Positions 28,528 to 38,400 of a stretch of 64,000 bases of DNA are shown here, one piece after another. The position numbers were made by a program, and so were the translations under genes. The notes beneath the pieces were generated by a model. That model was given only the letters and a program-made list of their open reading frames with translations, did not search any database and was not told where the DNA came from. Location: contig NZ_LT838813.1 of assembly GCF_900176595.1 (NCBI RefSeq), positions 1,426,001 through 1,490,000 on the forward strand, read 5' to 3'. Position 1 is the stretch's first letter. Every line of letters begins with the position of its first letter. The stretch is from Aquiflexum balticum DSM 16537. GTDB lineage: Bacteria > Bacteroidota > Bacteroidia > Cytophagales > Cyclobacteriaceae.

Positions 28528-29703
28528 ATGAAGCGGTCAATTGTTTTTATCCTACTTATCCTCAACCTATCTATCGCCTATGGCCAAAAACCTCGGGCAA
28601 GGGATTTAGGCGTGCCATTTAATGGAACCACAGGTCAGTTTAACGCCATTACAGATGTTAAAGGCGTGGAGGTGGGCTACAGCACCATCATCTCAGGTAG
28701 CGGGGAAAATATCGTAGGCAAAGGTCCGGTAAGAACCGGTGTCACCGCCATCTTCCCGCGTGGCAAAGCCCAAAAATTCAGCCCCGTATTTGCCAATTGG
28801 TACAGTTTGAACGGAAACGGGGAAATGACGGGAACCACTTGGGTGACAGAATCCGGCTTCCTGGAAACCCCGATAATGATCACCAACACCAACAGCGTGG
28901 GCGTGGTCCGGGATGCTGTTTTGAAGTGGTATGTAGATACTGACTGGTACAACGGTGAAGAGTGGTGGTATACCTATCCTGTAGTAGGCGAGACTTATGA
29001 TGGATTTTTGAATGATATTTATGGTTTTCATGTCAAAGAAGAACATGTACTGGAGGCCATTGAAAATGCCACATCAGGAAAGATTGCCGAAGGAAATGTA
29101 GGCGGAGGCACCGGGATGATGTGTTTGGGTTTCAAGGGTGGAACAGGAACATCTTCCCGAATTGTCAAGGTCAAAGATTCCTCGTACACTATTGGTGCTT
29201 TGGTACAGGCTAATTTTGGCAGGAAATCCTCGCTGACCATTGCCGGTGTTCCGGTGGGAAGGGAGTTGATGGACACCTTGAACAACGAATTGAAATTGCC
29301 GCCACAGTCTTACCGAAAGGAAGGGGATGGTTCCATCATCGTGGTGGTGGCGACTGACGCACCTTTACTTCCACATCAGTTGAAAAGGATTGCACATCGT
29401 GTCCCGTTGGGGATTGGAAATACGGGCGGATATGCAAGCAATGGCTCAGGAGATATTTTTATTGCTTTTTCCACCGCCAATCCGGATGCATTTCAGCGCT
29501 ATGATTTATCGGAAGTGGAGATGCTTCCAAATGATCTGATCGATCCCTTATTGGAAGCGACAGTACAGGCCGTCGAAGAAGCCATCATCAATGCAATGAT
29601 TGCCGCAGAAACCATGGAAGGCATCAATGGAAACAAGTCTTATGCATTGCCACATGGGTTGCTGGTAGAAGTACTCAAAAAATACAATCGGTTAAATGAT
29701 TAG
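28528..29703 (+). CDS. P1/DmpA-type L-aminopeptidase/D-esterase
   Basis: 391 residues, exported (signal ends about IAYGQ). ATG 28528 is preferred over 28510 because it gives the shorter, better signal. Family markers are GQFNAITDVKGVEVGY, GMMCLGFKGGTGTSS and the self-cleavage site GDGSIIVVVATDAP, where Gly268-Ser269 is the expected autoproteolysis point producing alpha and beta subunits (Ser269 becomes the N-terminal nucleophile). It releases N-terminal amino acids from peptides, amides or esters. It ends HGLLVEVLKKYNRLND. Confidence 0.87.
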   Translation: MKRSIVFILLILNLSIAYGQKPRARDLGVPFNGTTGQFNAITDVKGVEVGYSTIISGSGENIVGKGPVRTGVTAIFPRGKAQKFSPVFANWYSLNGNGEMTGTTWVTESGFLETPIMITNTNSVGVVRDAVLKWYVDTDWYNGEEWWYTYPVVGETYDGFLNDIYGFHVKEEHVLEAIENATSGKIAEGNVGGGTGMMCLGFKGGTGTSSRIVKVKDSSYTIGALVQANFGRKSSLTIAGVPVGRELMDTLNNELKLPPQSYRKEGDGSIIVVVATDAPLLPHQLKRIAHRVPLGIGNTGGYASNGSGDIFIAFSTANPDAFQRYDLSEVEMLPNDLIDPLLEATVQAVEEAIINAMIAAETMEGINGNKSYALPHGLLVEVLKKYNRLND

Positions 29704-29792
29704 ATTGAACAATCGTCCTAAAATTCATTTGATTAATGTAAATAATCAAGGGTAAAATTCTTAACTTTCAAAACAACTTTTGTCTATAGCCC

Positions 29793-30299
29793 ATGAAAAC
29801 ACAAAAACCATTCAATCATTTCAAAGGTATTATTTATGGTATCAGCAGTGACGGAAGAATATCCCGGGGGCAATTCGAAGAAATGAAACTTTGGTGTCAG
29901 GCGCATAAAGGACTTTGCCAGGAATCACCCTTTAAGGAATTCTTTGACGAAGTAAAATCCATTCTTGATGGCGGTACCGTCACATCTGAGGAATTAGATG
30001 AAATGAAGGCTATCCTCAAAAAATATGAATCTGAGCTGAGCGTTTCTGAAACAGTGGAATCCAGAATCCAGATGCTGCAGGGGATCTGTTATGGTATTCT
30101 GGCCGATGAGCAGATCAATAAATATGAAATTTATGTCCTAAAAAAGTGGCTGGAAGAAAATAAAACTATGCTCGGTTTATCCCCTTTCAAAGAAATGCAT
30201 GCTATCCTTACTGATGTAATGGAAGATGGCCAAGTAGATATCAAAGAAGAAAAGGAGCTTAAAAAATATTTTTTGGAAATATTGAAATTAGAAGTGTAG
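29793..30299 (+). CDS. Tandem-repeat TerB-like helical protein
   Basis: 168 residues, soluble and acidic, built of two similar halves. Half 1 (about 9-75) reads HFKGIIYGISSDGRISRGQF ... SPFKEFFDEVKSILDGGTVT. Half 2 (about 90-163) reads LQGICYGILADEQINKYEIY ... SPFKEMHAILTDVMEDGQVD. The pattern GIxxGIxxDGxI...SPFxExxxILxDxxxDGxV is like TerB/TerB-like helical modules, which include acidic metal-binding loops. Function unknown; internal duplication is clear. Confidence 0.55.
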   Translation: MKTQKPFNHFKGIIYGISSDGRISRGQFEEMKLWCQAHKGLCQESPFKEFFDEVKSILDGGTVTSEELDEMKAILKKYESELSVSETVESRIQMLQGICYGILADEQINKYEIYVLKKWLEENKTMLGLSPFKEMHAILTDVMEDGQVDIKEEKELKKYFLEILKLEV

Positions 30300-30317
30300 T
30301 AAAGTCCATCCAAATTC

Positions 30318-30430
30318 TTCTCCGGAAAATTAAACCCTTCATTGGGGAAGAAATCCATGCATTTCGTCCTAAGTCAGGAGACCTGAACTATTCATTTTTT
30401 TATATTATACCCCAAATGCCATTGTAGGAC
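30318..30430 (+). repeat. Dispersed intergenic element, copy 3
   Basis: Core TTCTCCGGAAAATTAAACCC, TTCATTGGGGAAG, AAATCCATGCATTTCGTCC and TAAGTCAGG, then the T-rich tail CTATTCATTTTTTTATATTA. The near-palindrome GAAATCCATGCATTTC is intact. The core ends about 128 bp before the start of the SnoaL-like lipoprotein gene at 30504. Confidence 0.8.
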
Positions 30431-30503
30431 ATTTGATCATGAATGACACATCTTATTCTTTAAACAATCTGTATTCCTAATATTTCTCTCTACATTGAAC
30501 AAA

Positions 30504-31028
30504 ATGAAAAACTCAACCCTTCTTCTTCTCTTCGCATTACTTGCCTCACTCACCATAACAGGTTGCAGCGAAAACAGCAAAAACTCCTCAGAAGAGGAAA
30601 AAACAGCTCCTACACCAAACAAATCTGAAATGGAGGATGAAGCTTGGCATATGGAAGAAATGTATTGGCAATATGTACAGAACATTGACACAGTCGCCTA
30701 TAAAACGCTTTGGCATGAAGATTTTATCGGCTATCCGGGTTTTGGGGATGGGGTAGCTGACAAAAGTAAAATCGCCAGTTGGATTCCTGACTTGCACAAA
30801 GACCAGGAGCTGAAATACAGCTACACCCTTTACAAAAAAGCATCAAATGCAATCGAAGATGTGGTAATTGTATTCTACGACACAGATTTTTTATGGACCG
30901 ACAAGGATAACCAAGTTGTCCGAAAGGAGACACGAAAATTTACGCATACCTGGAAAAAAGTGGATGGAAAGTGGCTGATTCTTGGAGGGATGGCTGCATT
31001 GAAAGATCAGTGGGCTATTGGAGATTAA
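30504..31028 (+). CDS. SnoaL/DUF4440-like lipoprotein
   Basis: 174 residues; ATG 30504 begins the signal (a TTG at 30495 is an extension). Lipobox TITGC (Cys21), an acidic linker, then WQYVQNIDTVAYKTLWHEDF and FTHTWKKVDGKWLILGGMA, typical of NTF2-like DUF4440 proteins. It is followed 43 bp later by a related lipoprotein gene. Confidence 0.7.
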   Translation: MKNSTLLLLFALLASLTITGCSENSKNSSEEEKTAPTPNKSEMEDEAWHMEEMYWQYVQNIDTVAYKTLWHEDFIGYPGFGDGVADKSKIASWIPDLHKDQELKYSYTLYKKASNAIEDVVIVFYDTDFLWTDKDNQVVRKETRKFTHTWKKVDGKWLILGGMAALKDQWAIGD

Positions 31029-31071
31029 GCATAATTTCGAAAAAAAATACACCCGTCTTCCCAAAAAATCC

Positions 31072-31512
31072 ATGAAAATAAAATCAAATTTTCTAATAAT
31101 TCTAACAGGTCTAACGCTTTTCTCTTGCTCTGAGAAAATGGATTATGAAGCAGCCAACGCGTATATTTTAAAATCTGCACAAGAATGGGCAGAAGCGATA
31201 AATGCGGGCGATTCTTTAGTAATTGATAGGATTGTAGCAGATGACTTCATGGGGGTAAGTTTAAGGGGTGATCTTTATGACAAACAAACCTTGATTCGTG
31301 AGTCTAAAATGAAAGCAAACCGATTTTACAAACCCAAAGTGTTCAATGTTACCATAAGATTTTATGGAGAGGCTGCTGTTGCCCAGGGAAATGAAACCTG
31401 GACAAAAAAAGCCGACTCTACCAGCACAACCAATATCTGGACCGATACCTGGATATACAGAGATAAAAAGTGGCAGATAGTAGCGGCACAGGATTTAAAG
31501 TTGAAGCAATAA
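31072..31512 (+). CDS. DUF4440-like lipoprotein
   Basis: 146 residues from ATG 31072, chosen because it gives a signal with lipobox LFSCS (Cys18); the open frame extends to 31018 but overlaps the upstream gene. NTF2-like signature: AQEWAEAINAGDSLVIDRIV..DFMGVSLRGDLYDKQ and DTWIYRDKKWQIVAAQDL. Probably in the same transcript as the upstream NTF2-like gene. Confidence 0.72.
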   Translation: MKIKSNFLIILTGLTLFSCSEKMDYEAANAYILKSAQEWAEAINAGDSLVIDRIVADDFMGVSLRGDLYDKQTLIRESKMKANRFYKPKVFNVTIRFYGEAAVAQGNETWTKKADSTSTTNIWTDTWIYRDKKWQIVAAQDLKLKQ

Positions 31513-31858
31513 AGATTGTATCATCATGCTCAAAGAAATAAAAGAGGATACTTCGGCAATTATTGAAATATTAGAGGAAGTCATGAAAAAGAAAGAACTA
31601 AGAACCAGAAGTTTTTAAAAATTTTTGGTGGAAATGCTGAGGAAATACAATCAACTTAATAAATAATTGATATTTTTTTTAATTACTTCTTTAAGAATGC
31701 TGGAAATTAAATTCATTGAAGTCCAAACCAATTAGAGGTTATCTCGCTTTTGTAAGCGTACGATTATCCACATGTGCAGGGGACGAAATCCTACGGTGGC
31801 CGAAATGTTTCTGATTCGGACTAAGTTATGTTTGCATTCTCAGCTTGATTCAAGCAAT
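31513..31858. other. Gene-decay intergenic region
   Basis: No intact gene. It holds a 30-codon open frame (31526-31618, MLKEIKEDTSAI...) of unknown status and, just after it, the 45-bp tail of a lost P1-peptidase-like gene (31622-31666). The rest shows nothing recognisable. Confidence 0.5.
31622..31666 (+). pseudogene. C-terminal scrap of a P1/DmpA peptidase
   Basis: Reads FLVEMLRKYNQLNK then stop, matching LLVEVLKKYNRLND-stop at the end of the intact peptidase gene (29703) in both length and stop position. This implies a second copy was once present here and only its tail remains. Confidence 0.55.
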
Positions 31859-31911
31859 AATGTTTTATTATTAATACAATATTGTTATTTTTGTTTCATT
31901 AATAAAACATT
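31859..31911 (+). promoter_or_regulatory. Operator/promoter of the HipBA-like pair
   Basis: Two perfect 12-bp inverted arms, AATGTTTTATTA (31859-31870) and TAATAAAACATT (31900-31911), flank a TATTTTTG box at 31886-31893 that matches the Bacteroidota -7 consensus TAnnTTTG. The right arm abuts the ATG of the XRE gene, as expected of an autorepressed antitoxin promoter. Confidence 0.6.
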
Positions 31912-32238
31912 ATGGCAAATAGTACTCCTGTTTTATTTCCCAAAAGCCAGCGAATTCTGAGCGAATTGGGCGAGAATATCAAGTTGGCCCGACTGCGTAG
32001 GAAGCTCTCCAGCGAGCAGGTGGCAGAGCGGGCGGATATCGGCAGGTCTACCCTGGTGAAAATCGAGCAAGGCCATCCCGGAGTAGGCATAGGCAATTAC
32101 CTGAACGTGCTGCGGGTCTTGGGATTGGAGCAGGATTTTTTACTGCTGGCCAAGGATGATGAGTTGGGCAGGAAGCTTCAGGATGCTCATTTGGTCTCCA
32201 AAGAACGTGCCCCTAAAAAATCAAAAAATGGCCACTGA
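31912..32238 (+). CDS. XRE-family regulator, HipB-like antitoxin
   Basis: 108 residues with a helix-turn-helix at about 27-75: LGENIKLARLRRKLSSEQVAE then ADIGRSTLVKIEQG. It directly precedes and overlaps the HipA-like gene by 11 bp (stop 32238, start 32228) and has a palindromic operator. By analogy with HipB it should bind the operator and neutralise HipA. Confidence 0.83.
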   Translation: MANSTPVLFPKSQRILSELGENIKLARLRRKLSSEQVAERADIGRSTLVKIEQGHPGVGIGNYLNVLRVLGLEQDFLLLAKDDELGRKLQDAHLVSKERAPKKSKNGH

Positions 32239-33508
32239 AATTCGAAAGCGAAGTATTTGGGTCTATGCAGACTGGTCTGGTCTGGAATCCCCCCAGTTGA
32301 TGGGAATACTACAGGCCGAGCTTTTACGGGGTAGGGAGATTTTTTCTTTCGAATATGAACGCGATTGGCTGGCCACTTCACAAGCCCAGATTCTGGATCC
32401 GGATTTGCAGTTATATGGAGGCAAGCAGTTTCTCAATGATCCGCATAAATCCAACTTTGGTATTTTTCTGGATTCCTCCCCTGACCGATGGGGAAGAGTG
32501 CTGATGCGAAGGAAGGAAGCAGGCATGGCCCGGGCAGAGGAAAGAGCAGAAAAAAATCTTTATGAAACCGATTACCTATTGGGCGTTTTTGATGGCCACA
32601 GAATGGGTGGTTTACGCTTTAAGTCAGATCCTGATGGATCCTTTTTGAGTGATGATTCCAGGTTGGCAAGCCCACCTTGGGCCTCAATCCGTGAATTGGA
32701 AGAAATCAGTCTTCGCTTGGAGGAAGACGGTGTTTCGGATGATCCAGAGTATTTGAACTGGTTGAATATGCTGGTGGCTCCTGGTTCTTCCCTAGGTGGA
32801 GCACGTCCGAAGGCCAGTGTGCTGGATCAAAATCAAGAGCTTTGGATCGCTAAGTTCCCAAGCAATAGCGATGATTCGGATATAGGTGGATGGGAAATGG
32901 TGGTACATACTTTGGCGAAAAAGGCAGGAATTCAAATGGCCGAAGGAATGGCCCAGAAGTTTTCTTCAAGGTATCATACCTTTTTGACCAAACGCTTTGA
33001 CCGGAGATCCGATGGCAGCCGGATTCATTTTGCATCCGCCATGACTCTGTTGGGATATCGTGATGGGCAGGACTATTTAGATGGAATTAGTTATCTTGAG
33101 CTCGCAGAATTTATCAGCATCCACAGCGCATCCGTTCAGGAGGACTTGGAGCAGCTTTGGAGAAGGATAGTATTCAGTATTTGCGTAACCAATGTAGACG
33201 ACCATTTGAGAAATCATGGCTTTATCTTGACTCCAGCAGGTTGGCGGCTCTCCCCGGCTTATGATATTAATCCAATTGAAACCGGCACGGGTTTGAAATT
33301 GAATATTTCAGAGAATGACAATGATCTGGACTTGGATTTGGCTTTGGAAGTCATTCCCTTTTTTAGGTTGAAAACGGCCAATGCAGAGAAGGTTATACAA
33401 GAAGTGAAAACTGCTGTAGCTGGATGGAGGGCTGTCGCTGCCCATCTCAAAATCCCAAAACAACAAATCGAATCAAAAGCCGGAGCTTTTCAAAAAGCGC
33501 ATATCTAA
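32228..33508 (+). CDS. HipA-like serine/threonine kinase toxin
   Basis: 426 residues from ATG 32228 (the open frame extends to 32156, inside the antitoxin). It has the HipA N-terminal domain, then GSSLGGARPKASVLD, ATP-site IAKFPS, TFLTKRFDR, the catalytic NVDDHLRNHGFI and the metal-binding YDINP. The classic HipA phosphorylates a translation factor or tRNA synthetase to induce dormancy; the target here is unknown. All the catalytic residues I can recognise are kept, so the toxin is probably active. Confidence 0.85.
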   Translation: MATEIRKRSIWVYADWSGLESPQLMGILQAELLRGREIFSFEYERDWLATSQAQILDPDLQLYGGKQFLNDPHKSNFGIFLDSSPDRWGRVLMRRKEAGMARAEERAEKNLYETDYLLGVFDGHRMGGLRFKSDPDGSFLSDDSRLASPPWASIRELEEISLRLEEDGVSDDPEYLNWLNMLVAPGSSLGGARPKASVLDQNQELWIAKFPSNSDDSDIGGWEMVVHTLAKKAGIQMAEGMAQKFSSRYHTFLTKRFDRRSDGSRIHFASAMTLLGYRDGQDYLDGISYLELAEFISIHSASVQEDLEQLWRRIVFSICVTNVDDHLRNHGFILTPAGWRLSPAYDINPIETGTGLKLNISENDNDLDLDLALEVIPFFRLKTANAEKVIQEVKTAVAGWRAVAAHLKIPKQQIESKAGAFQKAHI

Positions 33509-33648
33509 TCCAATGAAAAGCTAGAGATTTCTTGATAGTAGTGAAATTCTTTAAAGAATGATTGCATTATTTACCCCTCTTCGGAAGGGAAAAGGGGGAG
33601 TGGTTGCCAATCTAGTTTAAAAAAACAATTCTATCAACGAGCTTGTCC

Positions 33649-33888
33649 TCAATTTTTAGAGATGCGGTATATCACATTCTTGCCTCCACCCGAAACATAG
33701 ATATCACCCGATTGATCGATGGCTACCCCATCAAAGTAGTTGGTAGCAGGTAAGGCGCCTTCTTGACCAACAGCCGGTCCACTCAGGCTGAGACCATCTA
33801 CTATTTTGCTCACTGCTCCTGTCGCCAAATCTATGCGTGATAACCGGGAAGCACCGGTTTCAACAACCAGCAGTCCACCTTCTTTATC
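33649..33888 (-). pseudogene. ScyD/NHL-like beta-propeller, C-terminal fragment
   Basis: An 80-codon - strand open stretch (closed by an in-frame stop at 33889-33891) that reads like the last blades of an exported propeller: GGLLVVETGASRLSRIDL, FDGVAIDQSGDIYVSGGG and VIYRISKN-stop. It has no start codon and no upstream domain. It is a 3' remnant next to the aspartyl protease gene. Confidence 0.6.
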
Positions 33889-33920
33889 TCAAGACTAACC
33901 TTCAGGATTTGTTAATCAGG

Positions 33921-34877
33921 TCAATATTCAATTGAATTAATCCCAATTGCATTGTCGCTTTTTTTTGCATTTGCCAATTGGAGTTCCACTGATTCCCGAT
34001 CCCAAAGGTGAATTTCCTTCTTTCGGAAATTAATTGACACCCTAAAGTTGCAGAGAAAGTTATATCCCAATATACCATCGACCCTATTTCCCCAATTGTT
34101 TTGGTTGAGTTGGTTTAAAGGTACAAAAAGTGTCTTCATAGGTGGACAAGGAAGGTTACCAACCATCCATTCATTTACTTTAGAGGATTTTACCTGAGTT
34201 ATGTTCTTCCCAAAACCTGCCATTGAAACCTCCCTTACCCGTGATGAGCCTGAACCGATGTGGTTGATTTCCTGAATATCCATCACATTTGCACTAGCTC
34301 CTGTATCCAGAATCATCTTTAACTTTTTTCCATTCATTTTTACTTCGATTAGCGCCAATCCTTTACCTAGTATTATAGGGAGAGTTGACTGAGGCTCTTT
34401 ATGGATATTTTTTGAAGAAATGCGGTTGCCTTCTTTATTGAGTCGATATATGGTCAGTTCTTTAAATGTATAGTCTAAAACCAGTTCACAATTTTTAAAC
34501 AAACTATTTCCAACAACCCCTAATAAATCCAAACCAGTTTTTTTCTCCAAAGCAGTGAAATCGATTATGACACCTATCATATTTTTTTCAAATCCTTCGA
34601 TGTTTAATTTTATAGGCCATATTTCATTTTCTATTTCATTTCCATGAATACCATAAAATTTGATTCCGGTAGCATTGCCTTTAAAGTACCTTTTATTTAA
34701 GATTGTTTCCGAAACACCCGTGTCCACTACGAAATATCCTTCCTTGCCATTAGCAGTGGCTTTAACGATGATAAGATTTTGGACGAGATCGAATGGTATG
34801 CTGGTAACGGGAGTGTTTTTTAAATTGTAATGTGGAATAATCCACCCAAAGACAATAAATGATAAGATCGTTTTCAT
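33921..34877 (-). CDS. Exported retropepsin-like aspartyl protease (double domain)
   Basis: 318 residues with an N-terminal hydrophobic signal/anchor. It contains two aspartic motifs, VVDTGVSETIL with Asp52 and LDTGASANVM with Asp191. Both catalytic lobes are therefore in one chain, unlike the single-motif retropepsin homodimer. Related Bacteroidota proteins act as periplasmic peptidases. The start is ATG at 34877. It stands downstream of the HTCS gene on the same strand, 593 bp apart. Confidence 0.78.
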   Translation of the reverse strand: MKTILSFIVFGWIIPHYNLKNTPVTSIPFDLVQNLIIVKATANGKEGYFVVDTGVSETILNKRYFKGNATGIKFYGIHGNEIENEIWPIKLNIEGFEKNMIGVIIDFTALEKKTGLDLLGVVGNSLFKNCELVLDYTFKELTIYRLNKEGNRISSKNIHKEPQSTLPIILGKGLALIEVKMNGKKLKMILDTGASANVMDIQEINHIGSGSSRVREVSMAGFGKNITQVKSSKVNEWMVGNLPCPPMKTLFVPLNQLNQNNWGNRVDGILGYNFLCNFRVSINFRKKEIHLWDRESVELQLANAKKSDNAIGINSIEY

Positions 34878-35019
34878 GTTATGGAAGTAAAAATGTTATA
34901 AATTATTTTTCAGTCCATGATCTGTATTTTGGTGGCTAAAGGCCTAAATACATTTCGGGGAAATGATGTAATTAATTGATAAACAAGGTACTTTAAAGTA
35001 AAAAATATGAACTTAGGTA

Positions 35020-35082
35020 TTGTTTCGGATGCTATATACCTTGTTTCAGGTGGTGTATACCATGTTTCATATACTGTATAAT
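35020..35082. repeat. Three 21-bp tandem repeats
   Basis: Units at 35020-35040, 35041-35061 and 35062-35082 share TTGTTTC...TATATACC-like sequence, with the third diverged (ATGTTTC...TGTATAAT). The 21-bp period equals two helical turns and lies about 140-205 bp upstream of the - strand protease start, so they could be adjacent regulator sites. Confidence 0.6.
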
Positions 35083-35230
35083 TTGTTCCAAAAAAAAGCA
35101 GGTTTTGACTGTTCAATTAGTCATGAAGGATAAATAAATCGAAAGCTGAATCAGATCAGTAATGAAAAACCGGTTTTTAGGCTAAAAAAATTATCTTTTC
35201 TAAATAAGGTATGGATTAAATAGAGAATAA

Positions 35231-35265
35231 AAAAACCATTGCCGATTACACGCCAATGGCTTTTT
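35231..35265. terminator. Possible bidirectional terminator hairpin
   Basis: AAAAA CCATTG ... CAATGG C TTTTT: a 6-bp stem with a 12-nt loop and A/T runs on both sides. It could terminate transcripts from the HTCS gene (-) or, less likely, + strand noise. Confidence 0.45.
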
Positions 35266-35424
35266 GCATTTCCCGATCTATGTTTATATTGAATCCAAGG
35301 TAAATGATTGCCTAAAACATTGGTTTAGCTATTGATTCATTGGCTTTAGACTTTGTTCCAATTCATGCCAAAAGCTGATTATGCCTGTTTATTAATCCAG
35401 AAAGAAATCCATTAAAAGTTGTAT

Positions 35425-35457
35425 CCTGAGAACAGCCTTCAAAAATTGGTTCTCAGG
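35425..35457 (-). terminator. Hairpin downstream of the HTCS gene
   Basis: A perfect 9-bp inverted repeat CCTGAGAAC / GTTCTCAGG, 14 bp past the stop codon of the regulator gene on its strand. No long U-run follows, so termination is likely weak or assisted. Confidence 0.45.
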
Positions 35458-35470
35458 CTTTGAAGAATTA

Positions 35471-38400
35471 TCACCCTTTTCTAAAAAAGCTCGGGGCTTC
35501 CCCAAATTCCTTGGTAAACTCTTGCGTAAAATGGCTGGGATTGCCATAACCTACAGCGTAGCCAATTTCTGAAATATTCAAGGCTGAATTTAGCAATAGG
35601 TTCTTTGCTTCCTGCATGCGTATCGTCCTTATGACTTGGGATGTGGACTTATTGGTCAGGGCCTTCAATTTACGATGAAGCTGAGTTCGGCTTACTGCCA
35701 GTTCCTTGCACAATTCCCCAATGCCAAACTCCTCACTTTCCAAATGAGCAACCACGATGGAGCGAAGCTTTTTCAGGAAAGCATCCTCTTGTATTTCGGC
35801 AGGGGTTTCGGGTGTTCCTTCAGGGTTGAGTGTGACATAGCGAGCTGAAAGTTTTTGTCGTACCTCAATCAATTTCCGCAGTCGGACTTCCAGCTCTTTC
35901 TTCTCAAAGGGCTTGGAAATGTAGGCATCCGCTCCTCTTTCGAGACCTTCCAATCGGGATTCCAGATCTGCTTTGGCAGTAAGTACGATGATAGGAATAT
36001 GGCTGGTTCGTTCATCTTTTTTTAGTCCTTCGACGAGTTCGTAGCCGTCCTTTTCTGGCATCATCACGTCACTGACGATGATGTCTGGAATCATTTCAAT
36101 GGCCAATTGGATGCCTTGGAGGCCATTTCTGGCTTTTTGGATTTTGTATTTGTCTTGGAGGCAGAGCTCCAGATAGCTCAATACATCTTCATTGTCTTCC
36201 ACCAGTAAGGCCAGGGGGAGACTTTCATCGTACCCTTCCTCTGCTCCAATAGGAGATGCCTCCATCAATTCTGTGATCGTTGACTGTGGTTGTTGGACCA
36301 ATTCTCCAGCATTTCCTTTTGGTGCTTCTTTTAGTATGGGTAGTCTAACTGTAAATTCCGTACCCTTTCCCATCTGACTGCTGACTTCTATGGTTCCGGA
36401 CATAAGCAACACCAGCTCTTTGGTGAGCGCCAGGCCAATTCCTGTTCCCTCATCTGACCTCGTAGCCGAATCATCTACCTGATAAAAACGATCAAAAATA
36501 TTGGGTAAATGCTGGGAAGGAATTCCTTTGCCGGTATCCTTCACTTTGATTTCCAAAAAATCTCCCACTTCTCTGGAGCTGATCTTTTCCATTTTAATGT
36601 AAATATCACCTCCAGGTGGCGTGAATTTTACAGCATTTCCTACCAGATTGGAAAAAATGGCCTGAATTTTCTCCGGATCAAAGTCCATGTACAACTCCTC
36701 AAACCCGGGGAGTAGGTGCAATCGGATATCCTTGGAATCAGCCAGGGAATGAAAAGACTCGGTCAGGTATTTGAGATAACCCAAGATATCGTCATGGATC
36801 ATTTTTGCGGACAATTTACCCGACTGAAGTTTGGATAGATCCAGCATTTGGTTGATCAGTCTGAGCAGTTGGGCACTATTCCTTTTAATCATTGGAAGTC
36901 CCTCTTTCATAGTCTCAATCGAAGGTTGTGATAATATATGATCTGCAATACCTGAAATCACTGTCAAGGGCGTCCTGAATTCATGCGTCAAATTGGTGTA
37001 GATTCTGGTTTTGACCTGATCGAGGTCTTGGAGCCTAATTACTTCTGCTTGGGCAAGTTTTCTACGGAGTAAGAATCCATAAACCCAATAAAGCAATAAA
37101 AACAGCAACAAAGTATAGGAAAGCCAAGCCCACCATTGGGTAAACCAAGGCGGCATCACAGTAATGGAAACAGATCGCTGCCCCACTTTCCCATACCGGT
37201 TAGTCGCCTGTACATGAAAAATATATTCTCCCGGCGGTAATGCATAATAGCCGGCAGTGTATGAAGCTCCGCTCCGCCAGTTTTCATCAAAGTTTTCGAG
37301 CTTATATCGAAGGTTTTTCTCAGACTCCAATGTCACGAAATCAATACTGCCAAATTCAAACGTAAAGGTATTCTGATGGTGAGGCAACCGTATCTCACTG
37401 GTTTCATTGAGAGGTTTTGGCAGGATTTTTTTATCAGTTTGAGATGAAATAGTACGATCTCCTAGAAAAAAAGCTGATAAATAAGGGGCAGGTTCGATTG
37501 GATATTGGTTTTCCAATTCTGCTGGCATGAAAGAAAAATAGCCGGTGGCATTTCCGACAAAAACCTCTTTATTCTTGGAAATAAATGCGTTTTTAGAGTA
37601 AAAGCCAGTTTGGTTGGGTTTTTTCCAACTGTACCCAAATAAGGCTGCGTTTTTAGTTTCGGGATCCAATCGAATGAACCCAATATCTGTGTACAACCAA
37701 AGCAATTTTGAATCATCCTCTACTAATCCTGTGATGAGAAGCAAATCTGTAATTAGACCGGTATTGTCGTAGTACCGATTGAAAATCCCTGTTTCCGGAT
37801 CTAATAAAAAAAACCCTGACCTGTAGGAACTGGCCCAAATTCGCTTTTTGCTATCTTCATAAATTTCGAAAATAGCCGCCCCTGTTTTATCCAAAACTCT
37901 TTCAAAATCAGCTGATTCTTTCCGATAGAGGTTAATACCATTACCTGTACCTACCCAAACTCTTCCATTGGAATCTTGAAGGAGACTATGCACATCGAAT
38001 GCGCTTAAACTGTTGGGATTTTTTGGGTTAGGGGTAAAATGCGTGAATTTTCCGCTTTTTGAATTGAAGAGGTCAAGCCCCCTATTTGTGCCTATCCAGA
38101 TAGTATCCTCATCGACAGGCAAAATGACATATTGAAACAAAGAGGAAAGACCGTTTTTACCATTCTCCTCCGGTCCATATAGCTTGTAGGTCATTGTCTG
38201 TCGATCGAAAAAGTACGCTCCGCCCCATCTGTTACCGACCCATAAATTGTATGCTTGGTCAAATTTAAGATCCGTGATTGTTACTGATCTCAATGTATTT
38301 TGGACAAAAGTGAAAAAACTATCCCTCGATTGGTTCACGTCATGGCCAAACACGCCTTGCCCGGTTCCAATCCAAACGCCAGCTTCTTGGTCTTGGGCAA

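Larger units (their letters stand above)
34878..35470. other. Intergenic region with repeats and hairpins
   Basis: No protein gene seen. It holds a three-copy 21-bp tandem repeat (35020-35082) and two hairpins, one at 35231-35265 (CCATTG...CAATGG, CTTTTT after) and one at 35425-35457. The protease promoter presumably lies within. Confidence 0.5.

Noticed and set aside
35020-35082. Possible CRISPR-like array
   Set aside because: Units are contiguous 21-bp repeats without spacers and no cas gene is nearby.
34910-35116. 68-codon - strand open frame with a 7-residue period (YTVYET, YTPPET, YIASET)
   Set aside because: The period is just the translation of the 21-bp DNA tandem repeat; no signal, domain or homology. 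Kept as a DNA repeat only.
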